Source: Demequina mangrovi
Lineage (GTDB): Bacteria > Actinomycetota > Actinomycetes > Actinomycetales > Demequinaceae
NCBI RefSeq assembly: GCF_000759715.1
Contig: NZ_BBLU01000006.1
Coordinates: 62,001-126,000 of the forward strand
Reading direction: 5' to 3'
DNA: 64,000 bases
In this document: piece after piece, positions 8,169 through 17,066 of the stretch
Layout: every line of letters starts with the position of its first letter
Position numbering within the stretch: position 1 is the first letter of the stretch
The notes under the pieces: generated by a model
The model's database searches: none
What the model saw: the letters and a program-made list of their open reading frames with translations, nothing else
Told to the model about the DNA's origin: nothing
Translations under genes and position numbers: made by a program

Positions 8169-8546
8169 ATGCCGCTGTCGGAATACGAGCAGCGCGTGCT
8201 CGAGCAGCTCGAGAGAGACCTCGGCTCGGACGTCAAGCTCGGCTCGGCGATGGCGCGCGCGTCGCGTCGTCGGGGCCGCTACGTCTGGGCGGGTGTCGGC
8301 GTGGTCGCCGGCCTCGGGATCGTGGTCACGGGCGCCGTCACCCAGCTGGTGATCGTCGGAGTCGCGGGCTTCGCAGTCATGCTCGCCGCGGCGATCTGGG
8401 CGCTGCTCGCGCCGCGGTCGACCGTCGCAGCCTCGGGTCCCCGTCCCGCGACCGGGTCGCAGACGGGCCGCCGCAAGGCGGACAAGGGCTTCATGGCCCG
8501 CATGGAGGAGCGCTTCGAGCGTCGTCGCGAGCAGGGCGATATCTAG
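8169..8546 (+). CDS. DUF3040 membrane protein
   Basis: A 125 aa protein opening MPLSEYEQRVLEQLERDL, the signature of actinobacterial DUF3040 proteins. Two adjacent hydrophobic helices (about residues 38-80) form a membrane hairpin, and the C-terminus is cytosolic and strongly basic. Its function is unknown. The family is frequently found close to the mraZ/dcw region in actinobacteria, which fits here (mraZ lies 5 kb away). AGGAGG precedes the ATG at 8169. A TAGACT -10-like box about 40 nt upstream would give a leadered mRNA. Confidence 0.85.
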   Translation: MPLSEYEQRVLEQLERDLGSDVKLGSAMARASRRRGRYVWAGVGVVAGLGIVVTGAVTQLVIVGVAGFAVMLAAAIWALLAPRSTVAASGPRPATGSQTGRRKADKGFMARMEERFERRREQGDI

Positions 8547-8583
8547 TTTCTGCAGTTCCTCATCGGGGGACTGCGTTGCGCAG

Positions 8584-8613
8584 AATGGACCGTGGCGGAG
8601 GCCACGGTCCATT
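8584..8613. terminator. Perfect 13-bp inverted repeat, bidirectional terminator
   Basis: AATGGACCGTGGC is followed by a 4-base loop GGAG and its exact complement. It lies between two converging genes, 37 nt after the DUF3040 stop and about 85 nt after the transglutaminase stop. The AATGG and CCATT ends give only weak U-runs. Confidence 0.7.
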
Positions 8614-8696
8614 CGCATGGAGGCGCGCGTCGCCTGGGTGAAGCCGTCGCCTGGCCGCGATCGGGCGGTGCTGACGGCTGATCGCGCGGCGGCTGC

Positions 8697-10859
8697 TCAG
8701 GAGCGGGCGCGGGCGTGCGCCGCCCGGTCGGCCTCCTTGGCGGCCTCGACCACCGTGTCCGCCCACGCGGCCAGCGCGGCGGGTGCGGCGTCCGTGCCGC
8801 GCGGCGAGTAGCGGTGGTCCTCGACCGCCGCACGAAGCGAGCCGAGCGCCTCGCGCGCCTCGTCGCCCAGCTCGGGGCCCTCGCCGACGATCCATGCCTC
8901 GGTCTCCGCAGGCGTGAGCGACGGATCTCCCGCGCGCTCACCCAGACCGCGCCGCAGCGCAGCCCAGGCGTCCTCCGGGTCCTCGACCTCGTCCGCACGC
9001 GCGCGGCGCCGCAGCCAGATCGCCGCACCGGCCGCGACCGCGAGGAGCCCGGCGCCCCCCGCCGCGAGCCACGGGAACCCCGCCTGCTCCTCGGCGGTGC
9101 CGCCCGAGGTCTCGTCGGGCTGGTCGACCTGCGGCTGACGGTCGGGGAGCACGGTCGAGCGCGCGTTGGGCTCCTGGAACGGGAACGCCTGGCTGTCCGT
9201 CTGCTCCACCGACGCGTACTCCGGACGCAGGCCGGTCTGGACCGCAGGCGTCGGCTCGAACCGCACCCATCCGTGCCCGGGGAAGTACAGCTCGGGCCAC
9301 GCGTGCGCGTCGCGACCGCGCACCACGTAGCGCTCGCCGTCCTCGACCCCGCCGAGGAAGCCGACCGCCATGCGCGCGGGGATGTCGAGCGTGCGGGCCA
9401 TCACGACCATGGCGGTCGCGAACTGGACGCAGTAGCCGCGGCGCTCCTCGAGGAACGTCGACACCGCATCGTCCCCCGTCGGGGTGACGTCCGTGTCGTA
9501 CGTGAAGCGCGGCCCGCGGAGGTACTCCTGGAGCATCCGGGCGGCCTCGTAGCGGTCGGCCGCACCCGTGGTCTGCGCCTCCGCCACGGCGCGGACGGAC
9601 GCGATGTCGATGCGCTCGTTGAGCTCGAGGTAGCGGTCGGGGACGCGGTCGTCGCCGCCCTCGTCGATCAGCGCGTCGGCGGCGCGCAGCGCCTCCTCCG
9701 TGGTGAAGTCGCTCGCCATCCGCACGGTGTAGCTGAGGCCCTGCGTGCCCTCGGGCCGGTCGACCACGATCTCGTCCGTCGAGCTGTCGTACCGCCACTC
9801 GACGCCGGCGACCAGCGTGCGCGGCGCGGACGGCACGGGGACCCGCGTCTCGGCGAGCGCGCCGATCGAGACCGACACCGTCGTGGGGGAGTCGAGGACG
9901 GAGGACGGGACCTGCTCGGACCACAGGATGCCGTTGGCCGGGACCGTGGCGCCCTCGGGGTCGCGGTCCCAGCGGGTGCCGTCGAAGAAGCTGAAGGAGT
10001 AGGCGCGGAGCACGTCGACCCGGCCGCCCGTCGACGAGTACGCCAGCACGGGCTCCGAGGAGCGGGACGTGAGCGAGTCCCGCAGGTCGATCTCGAGGTC
10101 GAGGCGGGAGGCCCCGCCGAGCGATGCGGGCAGCGTGAGCCGGGGGATCTGGCCCCAGCCGGGGCCGCCGATCGCCAGGGGCGCCGCCGCGAGCCCGATC
10201 GCGACGGTGGCCGCGATCGCGGCGGCCGCGATGCCGGCCGGCGCGGGTGCGGCGCCTTCGCGGGCGCGCGCATGCCAGGTGCCGTGCTCGCCGCGTCTCG
10301 ACAGGGCCACCACCGCGAGCCACGCCGCGAGCGCGCCCGCGAGCGCGAGCGTCGGGATGCGGCGCTCGAGCGTGAGCGCCGGGAGCCACGGCACCAGCAG
10401 GATGAATCCGGCCGAGGCGGCGAAGCCCGCGCCCACGGCCATGGCGTCGACGACGACCAGCAGCGCGACCGCGCCCGCCACGATGGTGCCGGCGAGCGCG
10501 GGGACCACGGCGGCGGGCGCGACCGTGACCTCGGCGTAGGCGATCGCGTCCCGGAGCACCACGAGCGCGGCGGCGGGCGTCCCGGGACCGGGGATCCATC
10601 GGGTGCCGCCGTCGTCCGCCGGGATGTACGTGACGGTGAGGAGCCACGTCCCGGCGAGCGCGCCGGCCACCGTGGGGAGGAACGGGCGCGCGGTCGCGAG
10701 GCGAGCGAGCGTGATGACCGCCGCGGTCGCGGCGAGGATCGCCGCGACCGGCCACAGCCAGGCGCCGAAGGAGACGAGCCCCGACAGGCCCGCGAGCCCG
10801 AGCCCGACCGCGACGGCCATGAGCGGGGTCGCCAGCAGCCGCCACCGTCCCGCGCTCAT
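8697..10859 (-). CDS. Transglutaminase-like membrane protein (TgpA type)
   Basis: The 720 aa protein is built as about six N-terminal membrane helices (residues 5-200), an extracytoplasmic transglutaminase-like domain, one more membrane helix (near GLLAVAAGAAIWL) and a DUF4129-like cytosolic tail. The papain-like triad is visible: Cys in RRGYCVQFATAM, His in GRDAHAWPELY and Asp/Glu in the following WVRFEPTP block. It is the last gene of the moxR-DUF58-tgpA trio, a common set in which a AAA+ ATPase and a vWA-like protein are thought to assist a membrane protease or cross-linker. Its ATG overlaps the stop of the DUF58 gene by 4 nt. The physiological substrate is unknown. Confidence 0.85.
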   Translation of the reverse strand: MSAGRWRLLATPLMAVAVGLGLAGLSGLVSFGAWLWPVAAILAATAAVITLARLATARPFLPTVAGALAGTWLLTVTYIPADDGGTRWIPGPGTPAAALVVLRDAIAYAEVTVAPAAVVPALAGTIVAGAVALLVVVDAMAVGAGFAASAGFILLVPWLPALTLERRIPTLALAGALAAWLAVVALSRRGEHGTWHARAREGAAPAPAGIAAAAIAATVAIGLAAAPLAIGGPGWGQIPRLTLPASLGGASRLDLEIDLRDSLTSRSSEPVLAYSSTGGRVDVLRAYSFSFFDGTRWDRDPEGATVPANGILWSEQVPSSVLDSPTTVSVSIGALAETRVPVPSAPRTLVAGVEWRYDSSTDEIVVDRPEGTQGLSYTVRMASDFTTEEALRAADALIDEGGDDRVPDRYLELNERIDIASVRAVAEAQTTGAADRYEAARMLQEYLRGPRFTYDTDVTPTGDDAVSTFLEERRGYCVQFATAMVVMARTLDIPARMAVGFLGGVEDGERYVVRGRDAHAWPELYFPGHGWVRFEPTPAVQTGLRPEYASVEQTDSQAFPFQEPNARSTVLPDRQPQVDQPDETSGGTAEEQAGFPWLAAGGAGLLAVAAGAAIWLRRRARADEVEDPEDAWAALRRGLGERAGDPSLTPAETEAWIVGEGPELGDEAREALGSLRAAVEDHRYSPRGTDAAPAALAAWADTVVEAAKEADRAAHARARS

Positions 10860-12112
10860 GTCGCGCCCTCCGCGAGCAGCCGTGCCCAGGCGTCGGTCAG
10901 CGGCTCGGGCTCGAGCGAGAGGACCGCGCACCAGCCGGCGGCCCGCAGCGCGGTGACGGTGTGCTCGCCGCGCGCCCGTGCGGCGAGCGACGTGCGGACG
11001 AGCACCCAGGCGCGCCCGTCGTCGCCGAGCGGCGAGAGCGCGCGAAGCGCGGCGGTCCCCAGCGGCTCGATCACCGCGACCACCACGTCGCGCCTGTCAT
11101 GCCCCACGAGCCCGATGCTCGTCATGAGCGCCTTGTCCGCCTCGGCATGCGTATCGCTGGGCTCGAGATCGAGGGTCGCGTCGAGCAGCGTGGCGCGCGC
11201 CGCCTCGGCGGCGCGCCCGTGCGTGTCCTGCACGCTCGTGAGCGCGGAGCCGGCGATGAGCCGCACGGGATGGCCCGCCTCGACCACCGACAGCGCGACC
11301 GACGCGGCGGCGGTGATCGCCCATTCGAGCCCCGGCTGCGACGGCGCGATGCCCAGCAGGATCGTCGCCGCGGTGCGGCCCTGCTGCTCCTCGGAACGGA
11401 CCACGAGCGTGCCGCGCCGTGCGGACGAGGCCCAATGGACCCGCCGCAGGTCGTCGCCGTCGCGGTAGTCGCGCAGGGCCACATCGTCCGCCGCAGGGAT
11501 CCGCGCGCCCGCATGCGCCCGGTCGGCCGCCCCCATGAGCTCCCCGGCGCTCGCGGCGAGGTCCACGACCGCCGGCCAGACCGCGACCAGCCCCGACCCG
11601 CCGACGGGCTGGTCGGTCCACGCCAGGCCGAACGGGTCGGCCGCGCGCACGAGCGCGGGGCCGAGCGCCCACCGTCCCCGGCGCGTGGGCTCGAGGCGGT
11701 ACCGCAGCTCGATCCCGGTCGAGCGCCGCGCGATCGAGGCGCGCGTCGTCGCTCCTCCGGTGAGCTCCGCCGCCGCCTGCTCGCGGATGCGCAGGCGCCG
11801 CGCGATCCCGGAGCGGGTCTCGACGCGGACGACCACCTCGGCGGGGCTGCCCGCGCTCAGCGTCGGCGGGGTCACCTCGCGCGACAGGCGCATCACATGG
11901 GAGCGCGTCGCCAGCACCTGGGCGCCGATCACCGCGGCGGCGACCGCCACCGCCGTGACGACGGTGCCCGCGATGAGCACGAGCGGCGCCGAGGCGAAGC
12001 CGACTCCGACGACGAGCAGCACCGCCCCGCCCACGGCGAGCCCGACCCCGCGCGGGAGCACCGCGGTCTGCGCCCCGTCGTTCCGCGGCGTCGGCGTCGG
12101 GCGGCCGCTCAT
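10856..12112 (-). CDS. DUF58 domain membrane protein
   Basis: A 418 aa protein with two N-terminal membrane helices (about residues 22-65), a beta-rich middle, and the DUF58 signature LRDYRDGDDLRRVHWASSARRGTLVVR (split here by its known core RDYRxGDxxRxIHW). A degenerate von Willebrand A-like fold follows. It is the partner of the MoxR ATPase upstream and the transglutaminase downstream, with 4-nt ATGA overlaps on both sides, so the three are translationally coupled. It probably acts as the adaptor between the cytosolic ATPase and the membrane enzyme; this is inferred from the family. Confidence 0.85.
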   Translation of the reverse strand: MSGRPTPTPRNDGAQTAVLPRGVGLAVGGAVLLVVGVGFASAPLVLIAGTVVTAVAVAAAVIGAQVLATRSHVMRLSREVTPPTLSAGSPAEVVVRVETRSGIARRLRIREQAAAELTGGATTRASIARRSTGIELRYRLEPTRRGRWALGPALVRAADPFGLAWTDQPVGGSGLVAVWPAVVDLAASAGELMGAADRAHAGARIPAADDVALRDYRDGDDLRRVHWASSARRGTLVVRSEEQQGRTAATILLGIAPSQPGLEWAITAAASVALSVVEAGHPVRLIAGSALTSVQDTHGRAAEAARATLLDATLDLEPSDTHAEADKALMTSIGLVGHDRRDVVVAVIEPLGTAALRALSPLGDDGRAWVLVRTSLAARARGEHTVTALRAAGWCAVLSLEPEPLTDAWARLLAEGAT

Positions 12113-13104
12113 CCTCGCGCGAGCGGCTCGGGGGAGCGCGCCGCCGGCACCGCGACCTGGGCGATCACGTCCTCGATCACGGCCTCGGCCGTGCGGTTCG
12201 CGCCGCGCGCCTGCGCGGACGGGATCACCCGGTGCGCGAGGACCGGCACCGCGAGCGCCTTGACGTCGTCGGGCAGCACGTGGTCGCGGCCGTGCATCGC
12301 GGCGCGCGCCTTCGCTGCCGCGAGCAGCTGGAGCGACGACCGCGGCGACGCGCCGAGCCGGAGCTCCGCGGTCGCGCGCGTGGCCCGGACCACGTCGACC
12401 AGGTACTGCTTGACGGCCGGGGCGCCGTAGATGCCGCGGACCGTCGCGATCGCGCGCTCGAGGTCCGCCGCGGTCGCCACCGGGTGGACGTCGGCGAGCG
12501 GGTCGTGGCCGTCGTGCGCGTCGAGCATCGCGACCTCGTCGGCGCTGGTGGGGTAGCCGACCGCGATGCGCGTCATGAACCGGTCGCGCTGCGCCTCGGG
12601 CAGGGGATAGGTCCCCTCCATGTCGATCGGGTTCTGGGTCGCGATCACCAGGAACGGCGCCGGCAACGCGCGGGTCTCGCCGTCGACGGTGACGGAGCGC
12701 TCCTGCATCGACTCGAGCAGCGCCGCCTGGGTCTTGGGCGAGGCGCGGTTGATCTCGTCCGCCACCACGATGTTCGCGAACACGGGTCCCGGGCGGAACT
12801 CGAAGCGGTGCTCGTCGCTCCGGAAGACGCTCACGCCGGTGACGTCGGACGGGAGCAGGTCCGGCGTGAACTGGATCCGGCCCACGCTCGCGTCGAGAGC
12901 CCGGCCCAGCGCGCGGGCGAGCGTCGTCTTCCCGACGCCGGGGACGTCCTCCAGCAGCAGGTGGCCCTCCGCGAGGACGGTGGCGAGCGTGGCGTCGACC
13001 GCATCGTCGAGCCCCGACAGCACCGTGTCGAGCTGTGCGCGCACCTCCTGCGCCAGCCGCGCGACGTCGGCGAGCTGCTGAGCGGACGGGACGGTCGTCG
13101 TCAT
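12109..13104 (-). CDS. MoxR-family AAA+ ATPase
   Basis: A 331 aa chaperone-like ATPase. Walker A is VPGVGKTTLA (about residues 54-62), Walker B is VVADEINRA, sensor 1 is ATQNP, and the family stretch GTYPLPEAQRDRFM is present, followed by the lid domain with SPRSSLQLLAAAKARA. It is the first gene of a three-gene operon with DUF58 and transglutaminase proteins. The ATG at 13104 is preceded by GGAGAGGGG. The promoter region, shared with divergent mraZ, carries two GTGGAG boxes oriented toward this gene, so MraZ control is plausible. Its substrate is unknown; MoxR proteins are linked to maturation of metal-containing or cell-envelope proteins. Confidence 0.9.
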   Translation of the reverse strand: MTTTVPSAQQLADVARLAQEVRAQLDTVLSGLDDAVDATLATVLAEGHLLLEDVPGVGKTTLARALGRALDASVGRIQFTPDLLPSDVTGVSVFRSDEHRFEFRPGPVFANIVVADEINRASPKTQAALLESMQERSVTVDGETRALPAPFLVIATQNPIDMEGTYPLPEAQRDRFMTRIAVGYPTSADEVAMLDAHDGHDPLADVHPVATAADLERAIATVRGIYGAPAVKQYLVDVVRATRATAELRLGASPRSSLQLLAAAKARAAMHGRDHVLPDDVKALAVPVLAHRVIPSAQARGANRTAEAVIEDVIAQVAVPAARSPEPLARG

Positions 13105-13167
13105 GGGTTCCCCTCTCCCTAGTGCTGAGCCTAATTGAGCCGCGAGGCGTTTGGGTGTGACAAATCC

Positions 13168-13183
13168 CTCCACCATCCTCCAC
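13168..13183 (-). promoter_or_regulatory. Two MraZ-like boxes facing the moxR operon
   Basis: On the minus strand GTGGAG occurs twice, 10 bp apart (13183-13178 and 13173-13168). These are the same hexamer and spacing as the three boxes before mraZ, in the opposite orientation, and about 35 nt upstream of a TAGGCT -10-like hexamer (13133-13128) for moxR. Confidence 0.5.
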
Positions 13184-13242
13184 GCGATTTACCAGGTCTT
13201 ATATAGGAATCTAGAAGAAATTCGCGCCACCTCCCGAGATTT

Positions 13243-13268
13243 GTGGAGAGAAGTGGAGTAAAGTGGGG
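13243..13268 (+). promoter_or_regulatory. MraZ operator: three 10-bp-spaced boxes upstream of mraZ
   Basis: GTGGAG at 13243, GTGGAG at 13253 and GTGGGG at 13263 are spaced exactly one helical turn apart, 40 nt before the mraZ start. MraZ is known to bind rows of such direct repeats at its own promoter. An AT-rich TATATAGGAAT stretch at 13200-13210 is the likely -10 region, which places the boxes in the early transcribed region as in E. coli. Confidence 0.8.
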
Positions 13269-13308
13269 GACACGGGAGTGACGGGGAGCCGCTTGAGGGG
13301 AGGGGCGC

Positions 13309-13776
13309 ATGTCGGACACCGCGACGATGGGCCTCGGACCCACGGGCGTGTTCCTCGGCACGTTCACGCCGCGCCTCGACGACAAGGGGCGGCTGATCCT
13401 TCCCGCGAAGTTCCGCGGCCGGCTCGCGTCAGGGCTGGTCGCAACCCGCGGTCTCGACCGCTGCGTCTTCCTCTTCCCTCTGGACGAGTTCGCGCTCATC
13501 CACGACCGGCTGCGCCGCGCGCCGCTCGAGAACAAGCAGGCACGTGACTACCTGCGCAGCTTCCTCGGGCATGCGAGCGACGACATCCCCGACAAGCAGG
13601 GCCGGATCCTGCTGTCGCAGCCGCTGCGCCGCTACGCGGGGCTCGAGCGCGAGGTCGCCGTGGTGGGGATGGGATCACGCGTCGAGGTGTGGGACGCGGA
13701 GAAGTGGGAGCAGTACCTCGAGGCCGGCGAGGACGCGTACGCGGAGACGGCGGCCGAGATCTTCGACGACATGTAG
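13309..13776 (+). CDS. mraZ: Transcriptional regulator MraZ of the dcw cluster
   Basis: The 155 aa protein has two SpoVT/AbrB-like MraZ repeats: the first with LDDKGRLILPAKFR and the second with DKQGRILLSQPLRRYAGL, ending with VWDAEKWEQY. It is a DNA-binding ring protein that represses or tunes the division cluster it heads and binds the three GTGGAG-type boxes just upstream. GAGGGGAGGGG gives a strong ribosome site before the ATG. The gene is about 110 nt upstream of rsmH and shares its intergenic region with the divergent moxR operon. Confidence 0.95.
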   Translation: MSDTATMGLGPTGVFLGTFTPRLDDKGRLILPAKFRGRLASGLVATRGLDRCVFLFPLDEFALIHDRLRRAPLENKQARDYLRSFLGHASDDIPDKQGRILLSQPLRRYAGLEREVAVVGMGSRVEVWDAEKWEQYLEAGEDAYAETAAEIFDDM

Positions 13777-13887
13777 GAGCACGTGCCCCGTGGCCTCCTC
13801 CCGGATCGCTCTGGCGGACTTCCCCCCGCCAGAGGAGCTCGGAGGGAGACCACGAGGCACGAGCACAGCCCAGGGACGGGAGGGACG

Positions 13888-14883
13888 ATGCAGGAGCAGG
13901 GCGACGCGGCATCGCGGCACACGCCGGTGATGCTCGACCGGTGCATCGACCTCCTCGCGCCCGCGCTCGACCACGACGGCGCCGTCGCGATCGACGGCAC
14001 CCTCGGCATGGGCGGCCACACCGAGGGCATCCTCGAGCGCTGCCCGAAGGCCCGCGTGGTCGGCATCGACCGCGACCCGCAGGCGATCGCGCTCGCGTCC
14101 CAGCGGCTCGCGCGCTTCGGCGACCGTTTCATCGCCCACCACGCCGAGTACGACGACATCGCCGGCGCGCTCGCGGCCGCCGGCGCGACGCACGCCGACG
14201 GCATCCTGCTCGACCTCGGTGTGAGCTCGCTCCAGATCGACGATGCGGAGCGAGGCTTCTCGTACGCCCAGGACGCGCCGCTCGACATGCGGATGAACCC
14301 CGAGGACCCGGTGTCTGCGGCCGACCTGCTGCGCGACGCGGACGAGCGCGAGCTCACCCGCATCCTCCGCGAGTACGGCGAGGAGCGCTTCGCGTCGAAG
14401 ATCGCGCGCTCGATCGTGCGGCGCCGCGAGACCGCGCCGATCACGCGCTCGGCCGAGCTCGTCGACCTCGTGCGCGCCTGCATCCCCGCGGCGACCCGCT
14501 CGCCCGGCGGAGGCAACCCCGCGAAGCGCACCTTCCAGGGCCTGCGCATCGCCGTCAACCGCGAGCTCGAGGTGCTCGAGCGTGCGATCCCCGCGGCCAT
14601 CGAGGGCGTCGGCGTCGGCGGCCGGGTGGTCGTGGAGTCGTACCACTCGCTCGAGGACCGCATCGTCAAGCGTGCCTTCGCCTCGGGCGCCGAGTCGCAG
14701 GCGCCCCCCGGGCTGCCGATCATCCCCGAGGCCGATCAGCCGTACCTGCGCCTCCTCACGCGCGGCGCCGAGAAGGCGTCGGCCGAGGAGGCCGAGTCCA
14801 ACCCCCGGTCGAAGCCGGTCCGCCTCCGTGCGGCCGAGCGGCTCCGCCCCACCCCGCCCGAGCGCCTGAGGAGGAACGCATGA
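13888..14883 (+). CDS. rsmH: 16S rRNA (cytosine-1402 N4)-methyltransferase
   Basis: RsmH (MraW) methylates N4 of C1402 in the ribosomal P site using S-adenosylmethionine. The product is 331 aa. It has HTPVMLDRCIDLL at the N-terminus, the SAM motif DGTLGMGGHTEGIL, GIDRDPQAI, the family motif LGVSSLQIDDAERGFSY, and NPAKRTFQGLRIAVNREL. I chose the ATG at 13888 because GGGAGGGAC lies just upstream. It ends in an ATGA overlap with ftsL. The 111 nt after mraZ include a hairpin-like TCTGGCGG...CCGCCAGA at about 13809-13834 that could attenuate readthrough. Confidence 0.95.
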   Translation: MQEQGDAASRHTPVMLDRCIDLLAPALDHDGAVAIDGTLGMGGHTEGILERCPKARVVGIDRDPQAIALASQRLARFGDRFIAHHAEYDDIAGALAAAGATHADGILLDLGVSSLQIDDAERGFSYAQDAPLDMRMNPEDPVSAADLLRDADERELTRILREYGEERFASKIARSIVRRRETAPITRSAELVDLVRACIPAATRSPGGGNPAKRTFQGLRIAVNRELEVLERAIPAAIEGVGVGGRVVVESYHSLEDRIVKRAFASGAESQAPPGLPIIPEADQPYLRLLTRGAEKASAEEAESNPRSKPVRLRAAERLRPTPPERLRRNA

Positions 14884-15269
14884 GCGCCGCCCTGCGTCAG
14901 CAGCGTCAGTCCGCCGCTCCGCGCACCGGGACGGCGACGCGGCCGCGGCTGAGCCCGGTCGCGATGCCGGAGACCAACCGGCCGCTCGCGCTGTTCGCGT
15001 GGCTGTGCGGCGGCATCGTCATCCTCGCGCTGGGCGCGGTGCTCCTCATCAACACCACGATGGCCGAGGGTGCCGAGACCCGTCGCTCGCTCCGGATCGA
15101 GATCGCGGACCTCCACCAGCAGCAGGCGGCGCTGCTCGAGACGCTCGACGCGAACGCGGCTCCCGAGAGCCTCGCCGCCCGCGCCGGCGCGCTCGGCATG
15201 GCGCCCGCGACGGCGCTGGGCTTCATGTCACTATCGGATGGCATCGTGCTCGAGACCGGGAAGAAGTAG
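14880..15269 (+). CDS. ftsL: Cell division protein FtsL-like
   Basis: A 129 aa single-pass membrane protein with a basic cytosolic tail of about 35 residues, one membrane helix (about residues 37-60) and a short extracytoplasmic coiled segment (RSLRIEIADLHQQQAALLETL) ending in LGMAPATALGFMSL. This is the size, layout and position (between rsmH and ftsI) of actinobacterial FtsL, which joins FtsQ and DivIC/FtsB in activating FtsW-FtsI at the septum. Sequence conservation in the family is low, so the call rests on topology and context. It starts in an ATGA overlap with rsmH. Confidence 0.85.
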   Translation: MSAALRQQRQSAAPRTGTATRPRLSPVAMPETNRPLALFAWLCGGIVILALGAVLLINTTMAEGAETRRSLRIEIADLHQQQAALLETLDANAAPESLAARAGALGMAPATALGFMSLSDGIVLETGKK

Positions 15270-15273
15270 ACGC

Positions 15274-17064
15274 ATGCCCTCCTCCCGCGCTCCGCGACTC
15301 GCGGATCCGCGGCTCCGCCAGCGCATCATCGCGCTGGCGCTGCTCGCGGTCCTCGTGGTGTTCGCCGGCAGGCTCGTCATGGTGCAGGCGGTCAACTCCA
15401 AGGCGATCGCCGCCGACGCGCTCCAGCAGCGGCTCGTGACGTCCGAGATCACGGTGCCGCGTGCGGACATCGTCGACCGCGACGGCGTGGTCCTCGCCAC
15501 CTCGGTCGAGCGCTACAACGTGGGCGTCAACCAGCAGAAGATCCTGACGTTCACGCGGACCGAGGACGGCCAGGTGGTGGCCGAGGGCCCCGCGGGAGCG
15601 GCCGAGATCCTCGCGCCGATCCTCGACATGGACGCCGACGAGCTCGGCGCGCTCATGGTCGGCGACAGCACGTTCCGCTACCTGGTCAAGGACATCTCGC
15701 CCGAGACCTGGGAGCTCATCGCCGCGGAGAAGATCGTCGGCATCGAGCCCGAGAAGGTCGAGAAGCGGATCTACCCCAACGGCGCCCTCGCGGGCAACGT
15801 CGTCGGGTTCATGGGCGGCACGGCGGAGGGCACCGGCACCACGGGGCTCACCGGCGTCGAGGCCGCATACCAGGACGAGCTCGAGGGCACCCCCGGCGAG
15901 CGCACGTACGAGAAGGACAACACCGGCGCGTACATGATCCCGACCGGGGTCCAGGAGGAGACGGCCGCGGTCCCCGGCCAGGACGTGGTGCTGTCGATCG
16001 ACCGCGACATCCAGTGGTACGCCCAGGAGCGCGCCCAGGAGGCGATGGCGGAGACCGGGGCGAGCCAGGCGACCGTCGTGGTCCAGGACACGACCACCGG
16101 CGAGATCCTCGCGCTCGTGGACTCCGACAGCGTCGATCCGAACGATCCGGCCGCCTCGGACAGCGACGACCGCGGCGCGCGCTCGGTGTCGACGGTGTTC
16201 GAGCCGGGCTCGACCGCGAAGGTCATCACCATGGCCGCCGCGCTCGAGGAGGGCGTCGCGACCCCGCTGACACGCTTCACCGCGCCGTACCGGTACACGA
16301 CGAAGAACGACCAGACGTTCACCGACTCCCACGACTACGGCGAGCAGAAGCTCACGCTCGCGGGCATCCTCGCGGTCTCCTCCAACACCGGCACGGTGCA
16401 GGTGGGCGAGATGCTCACCGCGGAGCAGCGCTGGGAGTACCTCGACAAGTTCGGCTTCGGGCAGACCACGGGCGTGGGCCTGCTCGCGGAGTCGCCCGGC
16501 ATCCTGCACGACTGGGAGGACTGGGACGGCCGCACCACATGGGCGGTCACGTTCGGTCAGGGCGTCGCCGTCACCGCGCTGCAGACCACGCAGGTCTACT
16601 CGATCGTCGCCAACGGCGGGCTCAAGATCCAGCCGACGGTGGTCAAGGGCTTCCGGGACGCGGACGGCACCTTCACCGAGGTGGAGACCGCCGAGCCCGA
16701 GCGCGTGATCTCCGAGTCGACCGCCACGCAGCTCATGACGATGCTCGAGGACGTGACCCAGTCGGGCGGCACCGGCGTGCTCGCGAAGATCGACGGCTAC
16801 CGCGTCGCCGGCAAGACCGGAACGGCCCAGGCCACCGGCGCGGACGGCCGCCTGACCTCCTACGTGGCGTCCTTCGTCGGCATCGCACCCGCCGACGACC
16901 CGCGTATCGTCGTGTCCGTCATCCTTCGGGATCCGAAGACCGAGATCTGGGGCGGCACCACGGCCGCCCCGGTGTTCAAGGATGTGGCAACGTTCGCGCT
17001 CCAGTCGCTGCGGGTGCCGCCGTCCACCTCGGACCCCGTGCTGTACCCGACCACCTGGGAGTGA
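15274..17064 (+). CDS. ftsI: Septal peptidoglycan transpeptidase, class B penicillin-binding protein
   Basis: A 596 aa protein with a short cytosolic N-terminus, one membrane helix (about residues 15-37), the pedestal/dimerisation domain (TVPRADIVDRDGVVLA), and a transpeptidase domain with the active-site motifs STAK (Ser near residue 313), SSN (near 370) and KTGTAQ (near 513). It cross-links septal peptidoglycan outside the membrane and pairs with the FtsW polymerase encoded downstream. No PASTA domains are present. It begins 5 nt after ftsL, and murE follows after 2 nt. Confidence 0.95.
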   Translation: MPSSRAPRLADPRLRQRIIALALLAVLVVFAGRLVMVQAVNSKAIAADALQQRLVTSEITVPRADIVDRDGVVLATSVERYNVGVNQQKILTFTRTEDGQVVAEGPAGAAEILAPILDMDADELGALMVGDSTFRYLVKDISPETWELIAAEKIVGIEPEKVEKRIYPNGALAGNVVGFMGGTAEGTGTTGLTGVEAAYQDELEGTPGERTYEKDNTGAYMIPTGVQEETAAVPGQDVVLSIDRDIQWYAQERAQEAMAETGASQATVVVQDTTTGEILALVDSDSVDPNDPAASDSDDRGARSVSTVFEPGSTAKVITMAAALEEGVATPLTRFTAPYRYTTKNDQTFTDSHDYGEQKLTLAGILAVSSNTGTVQVGEMLTAEQRWEYLDKFGFGQTTGVGLLAESPGILHDWEDWDGRTTWAVTFGQGVAVTALQTTQVYSIVANGGLKIQPTVVKGFRDADGTFTEVETAEPERVISESTATQLMTMLEDVTQSGGTGVLAKIDGYRVAGKTGTAQATGADGRLTSYVASFVGIAPADDPRIVVSVILRDPKTEIWGGTTAAPVFKDVATFALQSLRVPPSTSDPVLYPTTWE

Positions 17065-17066
17065 GA

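Noticed and set aside
8715..11468. A 900-codon plus-strand open frame over the transglutaminase and DUF58 genes
   Set aside because: Shadow of the moxR operon; no recognisable domain and extreme Arg content.
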